Below the pieces are notes generated by a model. That model saw only the letters and a list, made by a program, of their open reading frames with translations. It was not told the origin of the DNA and made no database searches. This document shows, one piece after another, positions 23,085 through 33,913 of a DNA stretch of 47,477 bases. Position numbers and translations under genes: made by a program. Each line of letters opens with the position of its first letter. The first letter of the stretch is position 1. This DNA comes from an uncultured Gammaproteobacteria bacterium. GTDB lineage: Bacteria; Pseudomonadota; Gammaproteobacteria; SZUA-152. The stretch lies in contig CAJVYS010000008.1 in assembly GCA_913009875.1 (NCBI GenBank), forward strand, positions 1 to 47,477, in the 5' to 3' direction.

Positions 23085-24397
23085 AAAACACGGATCCCCG
23101 CGCCCTCGCAGCCAAAACCCTCGCCCGCGTCGTCAACGGCGCCTCGCTCACCGCCGCCCTCGACGACAGCCTGCCGCGCGCCCGTGACAACGACCGCGCC
23201 CTGATACAGGAGCTCTGCTATGGCACCCTGCGTGCCTGGCCGCGCCTTGAATGCATCGCCAGCGCCCTGCTGCGCAAACCACTGGGCAAAAAGGATCGCG
23301 ATGTGCAGGCCCTGATCCTGCTCGGCCTGCACCAGCTCACCGCCATGCGCATCCCCGCCCACGCCGCCGTGGCCGAGACCGTTGGCGCCGTCAATGCGCT
23401 GGGCAAGGGCTGGGCGCGCGGCCTGCTGAATGCCGTACTGCGCAATTTTCAGCGCCAAAGCGAAATACTGCTGGCCAAGGCCGACGACAGCGAACCCGGA
23501 CGCTGGGCCCATCCCCAGTGGCTCATCGACGCCCTGCGCCAGGCCTGGCCCGATGACTGGCAGCAGATCCTTGCCGCCAATAACGAACACGCACCCATGA
23601 CCCTGCGCGTCAACACACGCAAACAGTCACGCGCCGACTATCTGTCTGCACTTGAACGGGCCGGCATCAACGCCGAAGCAACCATCGTCAGTGACTGCGG
23701 CATCCGCCTGCAACAGGCCATTGATGTCAGCCAGTTGCCGGGTTTCGCCGAGGGTACGGTCTCGGTACAGGACGAAGCAGCGCAGCTGGCCGCCGCGCTG
23801 CTGGATGCCCGGCCCGGCGAGCGTGTGCTGGATGTCTGTGCCGCCCCCGGTGGCAAGAGCGCGCACATTCTCGAACGCAACGATGACATCGAGCTGCTGG
23901 CCGTTGACATCGAGGCCCAGCGCCTGCAACGGGTGATGGACAACCTGCAGCGCCTCGGCCTGACCGCGAACACCTGCAGCGGCGATGCACGCCGACCGCA
24001 AGACTGGTGGGACGGCCGCCCTTTTGACCGTATCCTGCTTGATGCCCCCTGTTCCGCCACTGGCGTTATCCGTCGTCACCCCGACATCAAGCTGCTGCGC
24101 CGCCCGGGAGATATCGAAACTCTGCTAGAGTTGCAGGGGGAAATCCTGCACGCCATCTGGCCTCTGCTGCACACTGGCGGTATCCTGCTGTACGCCACCT
24201 GCTCTGTGCTGCCGCAGGAAAATGAACGGCGCGTTAGCGCCTTCATCGCCGAACAGCCCGATGCCGAGAGCCGGACCGTCGACGCAGACTGGGGTCGTGC
24301 CATGGGGATCGGACGCCAGATCCTGCCCGGTGGTACGGCCCAAATGGATGGTTTTTACTACGCATGCATACACAAACGCACCACAGCCCGCAGCTGA
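23081..24397 (+). CDS. rsmB: 16S rRNA m5C967 methyltransferase
   Basis: A 438-residue SAM-dependent RNA cytosine-C5 methyltransferase (RsmB/Sun). The N-terminal NusB-like domain (1-145) is followed by a substrate-binding region and the catalytic core. Motif I is [15 protein letters not shown] near residue 250. Motif IV is [19 protein letters not shown] with the releasing cysteine, and motif VI is [12 protein letters not shown] with the catalytic cysteine. It methylates C967 of 16S rRNA. The GTG start overlaps the fmt stop (GTGA). Its 3' end overlaps the next gene by 34 bases. Confidence 0.96.
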   Translation: MKNTDPRALAAKTLARVVNGASLTAALDDSLPRARDNDRALIQELCYGTLRAWPRLECIASALLRKPLGKKDRDVQALILLGLHQLTAMRIPAHAAVAETVGAVNALGKGWARGLLNAVLRNFQRQSEILLAKADDSEPGRWAHPQWLIDALRQAWPDDWQQILAANNEHAPMTLRVNTRKQSRADYLSALERAGINAEATIVSDCGIRLQQAIDVSQLPGFAEGTVSVQDEAAQLAAALLDARPGERVLDVCAAPGGKSAHILERNDDIELLAVDIEAQRLQRVMDNLQRLGLTANTCSGDARRPQDWWDGRPFDRILLDAPCSATGVIRRHPDIKLLRRPGDIETLLELQGEILHAIWPLLHTGGILLYATCSVLPQENERRVSAFIAEQPDAESRTVDADWGRAMGIGRQILPGGTAQMDGFYYACIHKRTTARS

Positions 24398-24972
24398 TGC
24401 GCCAGCCCCGGCGGCGCGGCCGCCATCTGCTGGGCTGGCTGTGCGCGCTGATGATCTGCGCCGGCCCGCTGTCGGCGGCGCAGTCGTTCAGTGTGCAGGG
24501 TGCGAAGACCACCCTGAAAGACGGCGTCTACCGCCTCGATGCCCTCCTCACCTTTGCGCTGCCGAAAAAGGTGCTGGAGGCCCTGGACAACGGTGTTCTC
24601 CTGACCTTCGCGCTGGACATTGACGTCCGCCAGCCGCGGCGATACCTGTGGGACAACAGCATCGCCAGCCTTGAACAACGCACCACCCTCCAGTATTTTG
24701 CCCTCACCGATCAATACCTGCTGCGCAATCTCAACAGCGGACACGAAGCCAGCTACTCAACGTTAACCAGCGCACTGCACGCCCTCGGTGATATCCGCGG
24801 CCTGCCCATCATCGACGCCAAGCTCCTCGATCCCGATGAGCACTATATGGTCAGTATCCGCTCCTATCTGGACTTCGAAAGTCTGCCGGTCCCCCTGCGT
24901 ATGCGCGCCTATATTTCCCGTAACTGGTGGTTGACCAGCGGCTGGTACAGCTGGGATCTGGGGATGTACTGA
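24364..24972 (+). CDS. DUF4390 exported protein
   Basis: A 202-residue protein. A basic N-terminus and hydrophobic core (about 22-40, WLCALMICAGPLSAAQS) form a signal peptide. A beta-rich DUF4390 domain fills the rest, marked by DGVYRLDALLTFALP, NGVLLTFALDIDV, LRNLNSG and RNWWLTSGWYSWDL at the end. The family occurs almost only between rsmB and ntrY in gammaproteobacteria, as here. It overlaps rsmB by 34 bases, and its TGA overlaps the ntrY ATG by one base, so it is probably a periplasmic partner of the sensor kinase, though that is untested. Confidence 0.9.
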   Translation: MHTQTHHSPQLMRQPRRRGRHLLGWLCALMICAGPLSAAQSFSVQGAKTTLKDGVYRLDALLTFALPKKVLEALDNGVLLTFALDIDVRQPRRYLWDNSIASLEQRTTLQYFALTDQYLLRNLNSGHEASYSTLTSALHALGDIRGLPIIDAKLLDPDEHYMVSIRSYLDFESLPVPLRMRAYISRNWWLTSGWYSWDLGMY

Positions 24973-27197
24973 TGAATGCCTTCATTACCTGGCTGCGGCG
25001 CATATCGACCAGTTTCATTCCGGTCGCGCTGATGGGCATCTTCATGCTGGGCTCGCTGTGGCTGCTATCCGCCGCCACGGAAAATTCCGCCCAGTTCGGC
25101 CGCCTGCATATCGTGTTGGTGGTCATCAATATCCTTGGCCTGATCGTGCTTACCGGCCTGATCGGCGTTAGCCTGCTGCGCCTGATCCACCAGTACCGCC
25201 GTTCGGCGACCGGTTCGCGCCTCACCGCCCGATTGGTGCTGATCTTTGTCGTCATGGCGGTTACGCCTGTCTCCATCGTTTTCTATTTCTCGTTAGGCTT
25301 CATCCAGCAAGGTATTGATAGCTGGTTTGATGTACGCATCGACCGCGCCATGACCGAGGCACTGGAATTGAGCAAATCCGCACTCGACATGCGTATGCGC
25401 GAGAAGCTCAAGGAAACCCGTGGCCTTGCCCGGCAGTTGCGGCAGACCAACGACGGTGCGCTGCTTTTCCGACTCAATGAATTGCGCGAGAAATCCGCCG
25501 CCAGCGAACTGTTGATCGCCCAATCCAATGGCCGGGTGATCGCGTCCTCCAGCACGGATCCCGGCACCATTATCCCCAGCCTTCCCGATGAAGCGGTGCT
25601 GCAACAAGTCAGGGATAACAGGTTCTACATTGGCCTTGCGCAGATCCGCGATCAAGGCCTGCACACCCGCGTCGCCATCGCCCTTGAACAGACAACCGCC
25701 GCCCGCAAGGCAAGAATCCTCATCGCCCTGTATCCGGTCAGCGAACGCATAAGCCAAATGGCGGAGAGTGTGCAATCGGCCTACACCAAATACAAGGAAC
25801 TGGTGTATCTGCGCGAACCCCTCAAGCAGACCTTTGCCTTCACCCTGTTTCTGATCCTGCTGGTCACCCTGCTGTCAGCGGTGTGGGCGGCGTTCTTCTT
25901 CGCCCAGCGGCTGGTCTCGCCGATTCGCATTCTGGCCATCGGCACACGCGCTGTGGCCGCCGGCAACTATCACAAGAAACTGCCCGTCACCAGCAGCGAC
26001 GAGCTGGGCTCGCTGGTGCAGTCATTCAGCGAAATGACCCAGCGTATCGCCGAGGCCCAGGATCAGGTCAAGCGCAGCCAGCGTCAGGCTGACCGTGAAC
26101 GCGCCTATCTGCGCGCCGTGTTGGGACGCCTGTCATCGGGCGTGATGACCCTGGATCGTGATCTCACCGTGCGTGCCGTAAATGCCGCCGCCAGCCATAT
26201 CCTCGGCATCAATCTCGATTACAGTGCCGGGCACAAGCTTACCAAACTGGAAATAGATTACCCGGAGGTTGTCCAGTTTGTGCAGACCCTTCTGCCGCAC
26301 CTCAATGAAACGGAAACAGACTGGCGTGAAGAGGTCTCACTGTATGGCAGCGGTGGACACAAGATCATTACCTGTCATGGCACCCGGTTACCCGGCATGG
26401 AGGGTATTCCCGCCGGCTACGTGGTGGTGCTGGAAGATGTTACAGAGCTGGTGCAGGCCCAGCGCGACGCTGCCTGGGGTGAAGTGGCACGGCGGCTGGC
26501 GCACGAGATCAAGAATCCACTGACCCCCATCCAGCTTTCCGCCGAGCGTCTGCGGCGTAAATATCTCGACCGCATGGATCCAGAGGATGCCGAGGTGCTT
26601 GACCGCTCCACGCACACCATCGTGCAGCAGGTACAGGCGCTGAAGGAAATGGTACAGGCCTTTTCGGAATACGCCAGGACTCCCCAGATCCAGTTACGCC
26701 CGCTGTCCCTTGGCGATCTCATTCGTGAAGTGCTCGACCTCTATCGTGGCTACGGCACCCAGGTTTCATTTCACTTCGAAGAACAGCAAAACCTGCCATC
26801 GGTGGAGGCCGATCCCGGACGCCTGCGGCAACTGCTACACAATCTGATCCGTAATGCCATCGATGCACTTTCCGGGCGGGCCGATGCACAGATCCGCATT
26901 ACCCTGGCCAGCCGCAAGGAGGCCTCGAAAACCTTTGTCGAATTGGCCATTGAAGACAATGGCCAGGGCATTCCCGATGACATGTTCGACAAGCTCTTCG
27001 AACCTTACGCCACCACCAAGCCCCGGGGTACCGGGCTGGGGCTGGCGGTGGTCAAGCGCATCGTCGAGGAACACATGGGCAGCCTGTTTGCCGAAAATAC
27101 CCGTGCCGGCGCCCGCATTGTGGTGCGCCTGCCGGCCCTGGAACAGCCTGCCGGCAATATCACGCAGCTGCATCCGGGCAGGGCGAAAAGCCGCTAA
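24972..27197 (+). CDS. ntrY: NtrY-like membrane sensor histidine kinase
   Basis: A 741-residue kinase. Transmembrane helices at about residues 15-37, 46-68 and 88-112 precede a periplasmic sensing region (about 113-280). A fourth helix (about 284-308) leads to a HAMP linker (FFAQRLVSPIRILAIGTRAVAAGNY), a PAS domain (about 375-495) and the kinase core. The phosphoacceptor is His511 in RRLAHEIKNPLTPI. The N box is HNLIRNAIDAL, and GTGLGLAVVKRIVEEH is the G2 region. It pairs with ntrX 34 bases downstream. NtrY proteins sense redox or nitrogen status, and in some species control respiration and envelope genes. The true start overlaps the DUF4390 stop. Confidence 0.92.
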   Translation: MNAFITWLRRISTSFIPVALMGIFMLGSLWLLSAATENSAQFGRLHIVLVVINILGLIVLTGLIGVSLLRLIHQYRRSATGSRLTARLVLIFVVMAVTPVSIVFYFSLGFIQQGIDSWFDVRIDRAMTEALELSKSALDMRMREKLKETRGLARQLRQTNDGALLFRLNELREKSAASELLIAQSNGRVIASSSTDPGTIIPSLPDEAVLQQVRDNRFYIGLAQIRDQGLHTRVAIALEQTTAARKARILIALYPVSERISQMAESVQSAYTKYKELVYLREPLKQTFAFTLFLILLVTLLSAVWAAFFFAQRLVSPIRILAIGTRAVAAGNYHKKLPVTSSDELGSLVQSFSEMTQRIAEAQDQVKRSQRQADRERAYLRAVLGRLSSGVMTLDRDLTVRAVNAAASHILGINLDYSAGHKLTKLEIDYPEVVQFVQTLLPHLNETETDWREEVSLYGSGGHKIITCHGTRLPGMEGIPAGYVVVLEDVTELVQAQRDAAWGEVARRLAHEIKNPLTPIQLSAERLRRKYLDRMDPEDAEVLDRSTHTIVQQVQALKEMVQAFSEYARTPQIQLRPLSLGDLIREVLDLYRGYGTQVSFHFEEQQNLPSVEADPGRLRQLLHNLIRNAIDALSGRADAQIRITLASRKEASKTFVELAIEDNGQGIPDDMFDKLFEPYATTKPRGTGLGLAVVKRIVEEHMGSLFAENTRAGARIVVRLPALEQPAGNITQLHPGRAKSR

Positions 27198-27231
27198 TCC
27201 GAGCTATTGATTCAAGGAACATAGATTAATC

Positions 27232-28578
27232 ATGAAAGCCACCATTCTGGTTGTGGACGACGAGCCGGACATCTGCAGCTCGGTCAAAGATATCCTCGAA
27301 GATGAGGGCTACACCGTCATCATCGCCAAAAATGGCAATACCGCCCGGCAGATCGTGCGCCGTCAGCAGCCGGACATGATCCTGCTCGATATCTGGATGC
27401 CGGACATCGACGGTATCAGCCTGCTGAAGGAATTCTTTGCCGACATGGGTTTGCGAATCCCGGTGGTGATGATGTCCGGCCACGGCACCGTGGAAACCGC
27501 CGTCGAGGCCACGCGGTTGGGCGCCAAGGACTACATCGAAAAGCCACTGTCACTGGCCAAGCTGCTGCACACGGTGGAAAAGACCCTTGCTGCGGCGCCA
27601 TCGGCGAGCCCGAAGAACCAGCCCCGCTACAGCGCGCCGTTGGGTAAGAGCACGCAGATGCAGCACCTGCGCGAACGCCTCGAGCACGCCGCCGCCTTCG
27701 ATACCACGGTATTGCTGATCGGCGAACCCGGCAGCGGCAAGACCTTCTGCGCCCAGTACCTGCACGGCTGTGGCAAGCGGCGCAATGGCCCCTTCATGGA
27801 CATTCATAGCTGCAGCTTCCGCGACGGAAATGGCACCGCCCTGCTGCTGGGCAGCGAGAATGCCGACGGCATTACCCCGGGCCTGCTGGAACAGTGCCGT
27901 GGCGGCACCCTGTTTCTCGATGACATCGCCGAGTTGGATGCCGAACTGCAGGAATACCTCAGCGCGGTATTGGTCACCGGCCAGTGGGTACGCATCAACG
28001 GCAGCGAAGTACAGAACCTCGATGTACGCATCATCGCCGGCACCCGTTACCGCCTGGAGCAGGAGGTGCATGCCGGGCGTTTCCGCGAGGATCTCTACCA
28101 TTTGCTGAGCGTGGCGCCGATCCCGATCCCGCCGCTGCGCGAGCATGCCGAAGACGTCACCGAGTTGCTCCAGTATTATGTTAATCTGCTCGGCGACAGG
28201 GAGGGCCTGCCCTACCGCAGTTTTTCCGTGGCGGCACAGAATCGCTTGCGTCACTATCACTGGCCGGGCAATATCCGCCAGCTGGAAAATCTGGTACGGC
28301 GCATGCTGGTGGGGGGGCTGGAATCACAGATCGAACTGGATGAGGTCGAGATCATCCTCAGCAGCCAGCAGGAAAATGCCGAGCCTGTCGCCACCAATTT
28401 CAATCTCCCCCTGCGGCAGGCGCGCGAGCAGTTTGAAAAGGCCTATCTGGAATACCATCTGCGCCAGACAGGCTGGAGCGTGGGCAAGGTGGCCAAACAG
28501 GTGGGTATGGAACGCACCCACCTGTATCGAAAACTGAAATCACTGGGTATAGACACCCGGCGCGACAAGCAGAACTAG
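27232..28578 (+). CDS. ntrX: NtrX-like response regulator lacking the GAFTGA loop
   Basis: A 448-residue regulator with three parts. The receiver domain (1-120) has acidic pocket DDE (9-11), phosphoacceptor Asp53 and Lys104. The AAA+ domain (about 135-370) has Walker A GEPGSGKT, Walker B GGTLFLDDIAEL and the arginine-finger stretch GRFREDLYHLLSV. A Fis-type HTH closes the protein (GWSVGKVAKQVGMERTHLYRKL). Between Walker A and B the usual ELFGHEKGAFTGA loop is replaced by the shorter LLLGSENADGITPG. GAFTGA contacts sigma-54, so this protein probably regulates without sigma-54. It follows ntrY in the same operon, and a hairpin overlaps its stop codon. Confidence 0.92.
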   Translation: MKATILVVDDEPDICSSVKDILEDEGYTVIIAKNGNTARQIVRRQQPDMILLDIWMPDIDGISLLKEFFADMGLRIPVVMMSGHGTVETAVEATRLGAKDYIEKPLSLAKLLHTVEKTLAAAPSASPKNQPRYSAPLGKSTQMQHLRERLEHAAAFDTTVLLIGEPGSGKTFCAQYLHGCGKRRNGPFMDIHSCSFRDGNGTALLLGSENADGITPGLLEQCRGGTLFLDDIAELDAELQEYLSAVLVTGQWVRINGSEVQNLDVRIIAGTRYRLEQEVHAGRFREDLYHLLSVAPIPIPPLREHAEDVTELLQYYVNLLGDREGLPYRSFSVAAQNRLRHYHWPGNIRQLENLVRRMLVGGLESQIELDEVEIILSSQQENAEPVATNFNLPLRQAREQFEKAYLEYHLRQTGWSVGKVAKQVGMERTHLYRKLKSLGIDTRRDKQN

Positions 28579-28615
28579 TGGTCCATCAATCAATACAAAC
28601 TTGATGCACCACTAG
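28575..28615. repeat. Inverted repeat at the ntrX stop codon
   Basis: CTAGTGGTCCATCAA pairs with TTGATGCACCACTAG with one mismatch at the centre, around a short AT-rich loop. It begins in the ntrX stop codon. There is no U tract. It may be a weak terminator or processing site before trkA. Confidence 0.6.
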
Positions 28616-28649
28616 CGGAAAAACAATAAAAGTTAACATTAGGGACACG

Positions 28650-30023
28650 ATGAAAATCATCATCCTCGGTGCCGGTCAGGTCGGCACATCGGTAGCGGAA
28701 GCCCTCGCCAGCGAAGCCAGCGACATTACCGTTGTCGATGTCGACAGCAATAAACTCGACGCTCTGCGTGACCGCCTCGACATCGGCACCGTGCAGGGCG
28801 AGGCCGCCCATCCGGAGGTGCTGGCCAGCGCCGGCGCCGAGGATGCCGACATGATCCTCGCCGTCACCAACAGCGATGAGATCAATATGGTCGCCTGTCA
28901 GGTCGCTTACACCTTATTCCACACCCCCACCAAGATCGCCCGTGTGCGCAGTGTCGGCTATCTTTCACACCCGCAGCTGTTCACCCAGGAGGCGCTGCCG
29001 GTGGATGTGCTGATCAGCCCCGAACAGCTGGTCACCGACTACGTGCAGCGCCTGATCGAGTACCCGGGTGCCCTGCAGGTGCTCGACTTCGCCGGCGGCA
29101 AGGTGCAGCTGGTGGCGGTGAAGGCCTATTACGGCGGCCCGTTGGTGGGCCATGAACTACGGGCCCTGCGTGAACACATGCCCGGCATCGAGACCCGTGT
29201 CGCCGCCATTTACCGCCGTGGCCAGGCCATCGTGCCCGAGGGCAATACCGTCATCGAGGCCGACGACGAGGTGTTTTTCATTGCCGCCAAGCGTCATATC
29301 CGCGTGGTGATGAAGGAGCTGCGGCGCCTCGACAAGCCGGTCAAGCGCATTATTCTCGCTGGCGGCGGCAACATCGGCATCCGTCTGGCCAAGGCGCTGG
29401 AAGACAAGTATCAGGTCAAACTCATCGACCACAACCCGGAGCGTTCAAAGAAGATCTCCGAGGAACTGGAAAAGACCCTGGTGCTGTTCGGTGATGCCGC
29501 CGACGAGGAATTGTTGCTCGATGAAAACATCGATCACACCGATGTGTTCTGCGCGGTAACCAATGATGACGAGGCCAACATCCTTTCCGCCATGCTCGCC
29601 AAGCGCCTCGGTGCGAAGAAGGTGATGGCGCTGATCAACCGTGCAGCCTACGTCGATCTGGTGCAGAGCGGCATCATCGATATTGCCATTTCACCACAGC
29701 AGGTCACCATCGGCAGCCTGCTCACCCACGTGCGCCGTGGTGATGTTACTGCTGTGCATTCGCTGCGCCGCGGTGCAGCTGAGGCCATCGAGGCGGTGGC
29801 CCACGGTGATAAAAACTCCTCACGCGTGGTCAGTCGTGCCATCGAGGACATCAACCTGCCGCCGGGTGCCAGCATCGGCGCCATCGTGCGTGGAGACGAA
29901 GTCATCATCGCCCATCACGACACGGTGATTCAGGCCGAAGACCACGTCATCCTGTTCGTCGTCGACAAGGAACGTATCCCAGACGTGGAGCGCCTGTTCC
30001 AGGTCAGCGCCACCTTCTTGTAA
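28650..30023 (+). CDS. trkA: Trk potassium uptake regulator TrkA
   Basis: A 457-residue cytoplasmic gating subunit. It holds two tandem RCK units, each a Rossmann fold plus a TrkA-C domain. The first begins [19 protein letters not shown] and the second [19 protein letters not shown] (near residue 232); both carry the GxGxxG dinucleotide loop. [25 protein letters not shown] and [15 protein letters not shown] mark the TrkA-C parts. TrkA binds NAD(H)/ATP and controls the TrkH channel, which starts six bases after its stop. Confidence 0.96.
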   Translation: MKIIILGAGQVGTSVAEALASEASDITVVDVDSNKLDALRDRLDIGTVQGEAAHPEVLASAGAEDADMILAVTNSDEINMVACQVAYTLFHTPTKIARVRSVGYLSHPQLFTQEALPVDVLISPEQLVTDYVQRLIEYPGALQVLDFAGGKVQLVAVKAYYGGPLVGHELRALREHMPGIETRVAAIYRRGQAIVPEGNTVIEADDEVFFIAAKRHIRVVMKELRRLDKPVKRIILAGGGNIGIRLAKALEDKYQVKLIDHNPERSKKISEELEKTLVLFGDAADEELLLDENIDHTDVFCAVTNDDEANILSAMLAKRLGAKKVMALINRAAYVDLVQSGIIDIAISPQQVTIGSLLTHVRRGDVTAVHSLRRGAAEAIEAVAHGDKNSSRVVSRAIEDINLPPGASIGAIVRGDEVIIAHHDTVIQAEDHVILFVVDKERIPDVERLFQVSATFL

Positions 30024-30029
30024 CGCATC

Positions 30030-31481
30030 ATGCAACGCAATACCATTCAACGTATCGTCGGCCTGTTGATGATGGTTTTCAGCCTCAACATGCTGCCGCC
30101 GGTAGGCGTCGGCCTGTGGTATGGCGACGGCGCCATCGTCCCCTTTCTGGGCGCCTTTCTCGCCATCCTCAGTTTGGGCACGGCGCTGTGGTTGCCGGTG
30201 CGCAATGCCAACATGGAGGTGCGGCTGCGCGGTGGCTTCATTATTGTGGTGGTGTTCTGGCTGGTGCTGGGCCTGTCCGGCTCGGTGCCCTTCATGCTCT
30301 CGGATTATCCCCACATGTCGCTGACGGATTCCGTGTTCGAATCCATCTCGGCGCTGACCACCACCGGCGCCACGGTGATCACCGGTATCGATGACCTGCC
30401 GCACTCGATCCTGTTCTATCGCCAGCAGCTGCAGTGGATGGGCGGCATGGGCATCATCGTACTGGCGGTGGCCATCATGCCCATGCTGGGCATCGGCGGC
30501 ATGTCCCTGTATCGCGCCGAGACGCCGGGCCCCATGAAGGACGCCAAACTCACGCCGCGCATCACCGAGACCGCCAAGGCTCTGTGGTACATCTATCTGG
30601 GCCTCACCGTGGCCTGCGCCATCGCCTACTGGCTGGCCGGCATGACGCCCTTCGACGCCATCGCCCACAGCTTTTCCACCATCGCCATTGGCGGTTTCTC
30701 CACCCACGACGCCAGCATAGGCTATTTCAACAGTGCCGCCATCGAATCCGTGGCAGTGGTCTTCATGCTGCTGGCCGGGATCAATTTCGCCATTCACTTT
30801 GTGGCCTGGCGCGGTAACAGTCCACGCCCCTACCTGCGGGATCCGGAGGTGCGTACCTACGCCGCTGTACTCGCTACCAGTGCGACCATTTCCAGTCTCT
30901 ATCTGTACTTCACCGGTACCTTCGACGGCTTCGCCACGTCCCTGCATCACGGCATTTTTCAGGCCGTCTCCATTGGCACTACCACCGGTTTCACCACCGC
31001 CGACTACTACGCCTGGCCCGGTTTTCTGCCGGTACTGTTACTGTTCACCAGCTTTATCGGTGGCTGTGCCGGCTCCACCGGCGGGGGCATTAAGGTAATC
31101 CGCTTCCTGTTGCTGATAAAACAGGGTATGCGTGAAGTGTTTCGCCTCATCCATCCCAATGCCCAGCGTCCGGTCAAGATCGGCAACAAACCCGTGCCGG
31201 AACACGTCATCAATGCGGTGTGGGGATTCTTTGCACTCTACGTCGGCTCCTTCGCCGTCATCATGCTGGTCATCATGGCCACCGGAATGGATCAGGTTTC
31301 CGCCTTTTCCGCGGTTGCCGCGAGCATGAACAACCTCGGCCCGGGTCTCGGCGAAGTGGGCGCCAACTACAGCTCCATCAACGACGTCGCCAAGTGGGTG
31401 TTGTGCTTTGCCATGCTGCTGGGGCGGCTGGAAATCTTCACCCTGCTGGTGTTGCTCAGCCCGGCGTTCTGGCGTAAATAA
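30030..31481 (+). CDS. trkH: Trk potassium uptake channel TrkH
   Basis: A 483-residue polytopic K+ transporter of the TrkH/KtrB superfamily with four M1-P-M2 repeats. The selectivity-filter loops are visible: [38 protein letters not shown] and [10 protein letters not shown]. The conserved glycines line the pore. About ten transmembrane helices are predicted. Together with TrkA it imports K+ for turgor and pH control. Its gene follows trkA by six bases, so the two form one operon downstream of ntrYX. Confidence 0.96.
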   Translation: MQRNTIQRIVGLLMMVFSLNMLPPVGVGLWYGDGAIVPFLGAFLAILSLGTALWLPVRNANMEVRLRGGFIIVVVFWLVLGLSGSVPFMLSDYPHMSLTDSVFESISALTTTGATVITGIDDLPHSILFYRQQLQWMGGMGIIVLAVAIMPMLGIGGMSLYRAETPGPMKDAKLTPRITETAKALWYIYLGLTVACAIAYWLAGMTPFDAIAHSFSTIAIGGFSTHDASIGYFNSAAIESVAVVFMLLAGINFAIHFVAWRGNSPRPYLRDPEVRTYAAVLATSATISSLYLYFTGTFDGFATSLHHGIFQAVSIGTTTGFTTADYYAWPGFLPVLLLFTSFIGGCAGSTGGGIKVIRFLLLIKQGMREVFRLIHPNAQRPVKIGNKPVPEHVINAVWGFFALYVGSFAVIMLVIMATGMDQVSAFSAVAASMNNLGPGLGEVGANYSSINDVAKWVLCFAMLLGRLEIFTLLVLLSPAFWRK

Positions 31482-31507
31482 CAAACACGGGGAACGGGGG
31501 AAAACCC

Positions 31508-32158
31508 ATGCAAATACTGCTCGCCGATGACCACCCACTGTTTCTCGATGGCATGCGTCACATCCTTTCGCAGCAGGATGACACGGTGCAGGTTGATTGC
31601 GCCGAGACTGGCGAAGCGGCCCTGCAGCTGCTGCGTGGGGAGATCGAATTCGATCTACTGTTGCTCGACCTGGGGCTACCCGATACTAATGGACTGGGCC
31701 TGCTGCACATCCTGCGCGAAGAGGCCATCATGGTGCCGGTGATCGTGGTCTCCGCGAGTGAAAACCTGCACCAGATTCGCGCCGCCCTCGCCGCCGGTGC
31801 CCTGGGTTTCATCCCCAAGTCTCATCATGCCGGGCAGATGCTGGACGCCATCCACGAAGTGCTCGATGAGGGCGAGATCTATCTGCCGGAGAGTATCCGC
31901 GAGCGTATCGATCAGCTTGCAGCCAACGACGAAATCCCCGTCGGCCAAGGCCTCACCCCACGCCAGCACCAGGTGCTAACGCTACTGGCCCAGGGCCTCG
32001 CCAACAAACAGATCGCACAACGTCTGAGCCTCACCGAGCACACGGTCAAGGCCCACCTCGGTGCACTGTTTCAGGTGCTGAAGGTCACCAATCGCACCGA
32101 ATGTGCACGGAAGGCCCAGCGCCTCGGCCTGTTGGCAGACAATACTCTGTCAAACTGA
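31508..32158 (+). CDS. LuxR/NarL-family response regulator
   Basis: A 216-residue two-component regulator. The receiver (1-120) has DDHP at 7-10, phosphoacceptor Asp54 in LLLLDLGLPD and Lys at FIPKSHH. The LuxR-type HTH (about 145-208) reads LTPRQHQVLTLLAQGLANKQIAQRLS and EHTVKAHLGALFQVL. It probably dimerises and binds DNA on phosphorylation. It is 26 bases after trkH and converges on the hybrid kinase below, with stop regions overlapping by nine bases. That pairing suggests the kinase is its partner. Confidence 0.93.
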   Translation: MQILLADDHPLFLDGMRHILSQQDDTVQVDCAETGEAALQLLRGEIEFDLLLLDLGLPDTNGLGLLHILREEAIMVPVIVVSASENLHQIRAALAAGALGFIPKSHHAGQMLDAIHEVLDEGEIYLPESIRERIDQLAANDEIPVGQGLTPRQHQVLTLLAQGLANKQIAQRLSLTEHTVKAHLGALFQVLKVTNRTECARKAQRLGLLADNTLSN

Positions 32159-33913
32159 ATCACGGGTTGCCAGCAGCTGTTGCAGGGCAACCCGCAAGCG
32201 CGCCGGCTTCACCGGTTTATACAACACCCGATAGCCCGCCGCACCGGCGATCTGCAAGCGCTCCGGGGCCGTATCACCGGTGAGAATCAGGCCCGGCACA
32301 TGGGCACCATAGGTGGCCTGCAAGGCCTTGATGGCCTCGATACCTGTGTGATGATTACGCAGCCGCAGATCGGCCAGGATGGCATCAGGGGCGCGCCCGT
32401 AGGCCGCCAGTACCTGCTCTGCCTGCTGCAGTGATTCCGCCACCAGCACCACAAATCCCCAGCGCAGCAGAATCTCCCGCATGCCCTCGAGAATATCCAC
32501 CTCGTCATCGATCACCAGCACCAACTGCTGTGCAGCCTGCGGGCTTGGCGGTAACACGCCGCTGCGCCGTTCCACCACCGCCTCAGCGCGCCCCAGAGGC
32601 AAGCCGATGCAAAACACCGAGCCTTTGCCCGGCGCTGAATGTACCTGCAATGGGTAGTCGAGCAGGTCACACAAACGCTGCACAATGGCCAGTCCCAGGC
32701 CGAGGCCCTTGGCGCGGTCGCGCTCGGGATTGTCGAGCTGCTGAAATTCATCGAAGACATGCTCGATATCCTCATCGGGGATGCCGCGCCCGGTGTCCCG
32801 CACCTGCACCTCCACCCAGCCCGCGCGGCGGCGACAACCCACACTCACGCGGCCGGTCTCCGTGTAGCGAATGGCATTGCTGATCAAATTGCGCAGAATA
32901 CGCTCCAGCAACAGGGGGTCGGACTGCACCACCACACTGCAAGGCAGCAGACGGAACTTCAACCCCTTTTGCTCCGCCAAGGCGCGGAACTCCCCTTCCA
33001 ATTTTTCCAGCACGCGTTCCAGAGGGAAGTCCTCCACCTGTGCCTCCACCACCCCGGCATCAAGACGTGAAATATCCAGCAGGGCATTGAACAACTTGCC
33101 CAATGCATCCAGCGAGACATCCACCTGTGACAGCAAGCGGGCACGCGTAGTCTCATCCTGCACACCCCTCAAGGCATCGACAAACAGGCCCAGTGCGTGC
33201 AGCGGCTGGCGCAGATCGTGACTGGCGGCTGCCAAGAACCGCGACTTGGCCCGGTTTGCCTGCTCGGCAATGGCCTTCTGCTCGCGCAGCTGCTCGACCA
33301 GTGCCAGATTTTCAAAGCGCAGCCGCAGGGACTGCACCAGAGAACGGTGCACGTTACGGGCAAACATCAGATTCACCCCCAGGAAGACCAGGGCCAGGAT
33401 GGCGAGGATGTAACCCTGGTCACCAATCCCGGCCAGGCTCCAGCTCAGACTGATCAGCGCCGGTACCACATAGAAGGCATAGGCTGGCAAATAGGCCGAC
33501 AGCGAGGGCATGGAGCCAGCGGCCATACCGAGGATGATCATGACCAGGCTGATGAGGTAAAAGGGGTTGTCCGGCAGCATAAAGAGAAAGGCTGCGCTGC
33601 CCCACAGGCAGCCTGATACCCCCGATGTCACCGCAAAGATCCAGCCCCAACGGCGCGCTTCGTGGTCATTGAGGTCAACCTGGTCAAAACGAGCCGACAA
33701 CCACCAGCGAAACAGGCTGAGCCCGTATTGCCCCCCCATCCATAGTGCCAGTATCCACACCTCCACCACATTCCAAAAGATGATGGCAACACCCGTGGTG
33801 ACAAAAATCACCGCAATCAGCACAAAAGGAAGCTGCGCCCGCAGCAAGCGGATCTTTTCCCGGTGAATGTGCGCCGCAAATTCGGGTGATGCGCTGTATG
33901 CAGCCTCAGTCAA
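32150..33913 (-). CDS. Hybrid membrane sensor kinase with C-terminal receiver
   Basis: A kinase of about 587 residues. The N-terminal half has six or so hydrophobic segments (about residues 25-185) with no large periplasmic loop, so it may sense within the membrane. A short coiled coil leads to HisKA with the H box LAAASHDLRQPLHALGLFVD. HATPase_c follows: RILRNLISNAIRYTETG, then DTGRGIPDEDIEHVFDEF, then KGLGLGLAIV. A C-terminal receiver (about 465-587) has VIDDE and the Asp in AILADLRL. TTG was chosen as start because TGGAG lies seven bases upstream. An in-frame GTG 12 codons earlier exists but runs through a palindrome and has no ribosome site. Confidence 0.9.
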   Translation of the reverse strand: MTEAAYSASPEFAAHIHREKIRLLRAQLPFVLIAVIFVTTGVAIIFWNVVEVWILALWMGGQYGLSLFRWWLSARFDQVDLNDHEARRWGWIFAVTSGVSGCLWGSAAFLFMLPDNPFYLISLVMIILGMAAGSMPSLSAYLPAYAFYVVPALISLSWSLAGIGDQGYILAILALVFLGVNLMFARNVHRSLVQSLRLRFENLALVEQLREQKAIAEQANRAKSRFLAAASHDLRQPLHALGLFVDALRGVQDETTRARLLSQVDVSLDALGKLFNALLDISRLDAGVVEAQVEDFPLERVLEKLEGEFRALAEQKGLKFRLLPCSVVVQSDPLLLERILRNLISNAIRYTETGRVSVGCRRRAGWVEVQVRDTGRGIPDEDIEHVFDEFQQLDNPERDRAKGLGLGLAIVQRLCDLLDYPLQVHSAPGKGSVFCIGLPLGRAEAVVERRSGVLPPSPQAAQQLVLVIDDEVDILEGMREILLRWGFVVLVAESLQQAEQVLAAYGRAPDAILADLRLRNHHTGIEAIKALQATYGAHVPGLILTGDTAPERLQIAGAAGYRVLYKPVKPARLRVALQQLLATRDSV

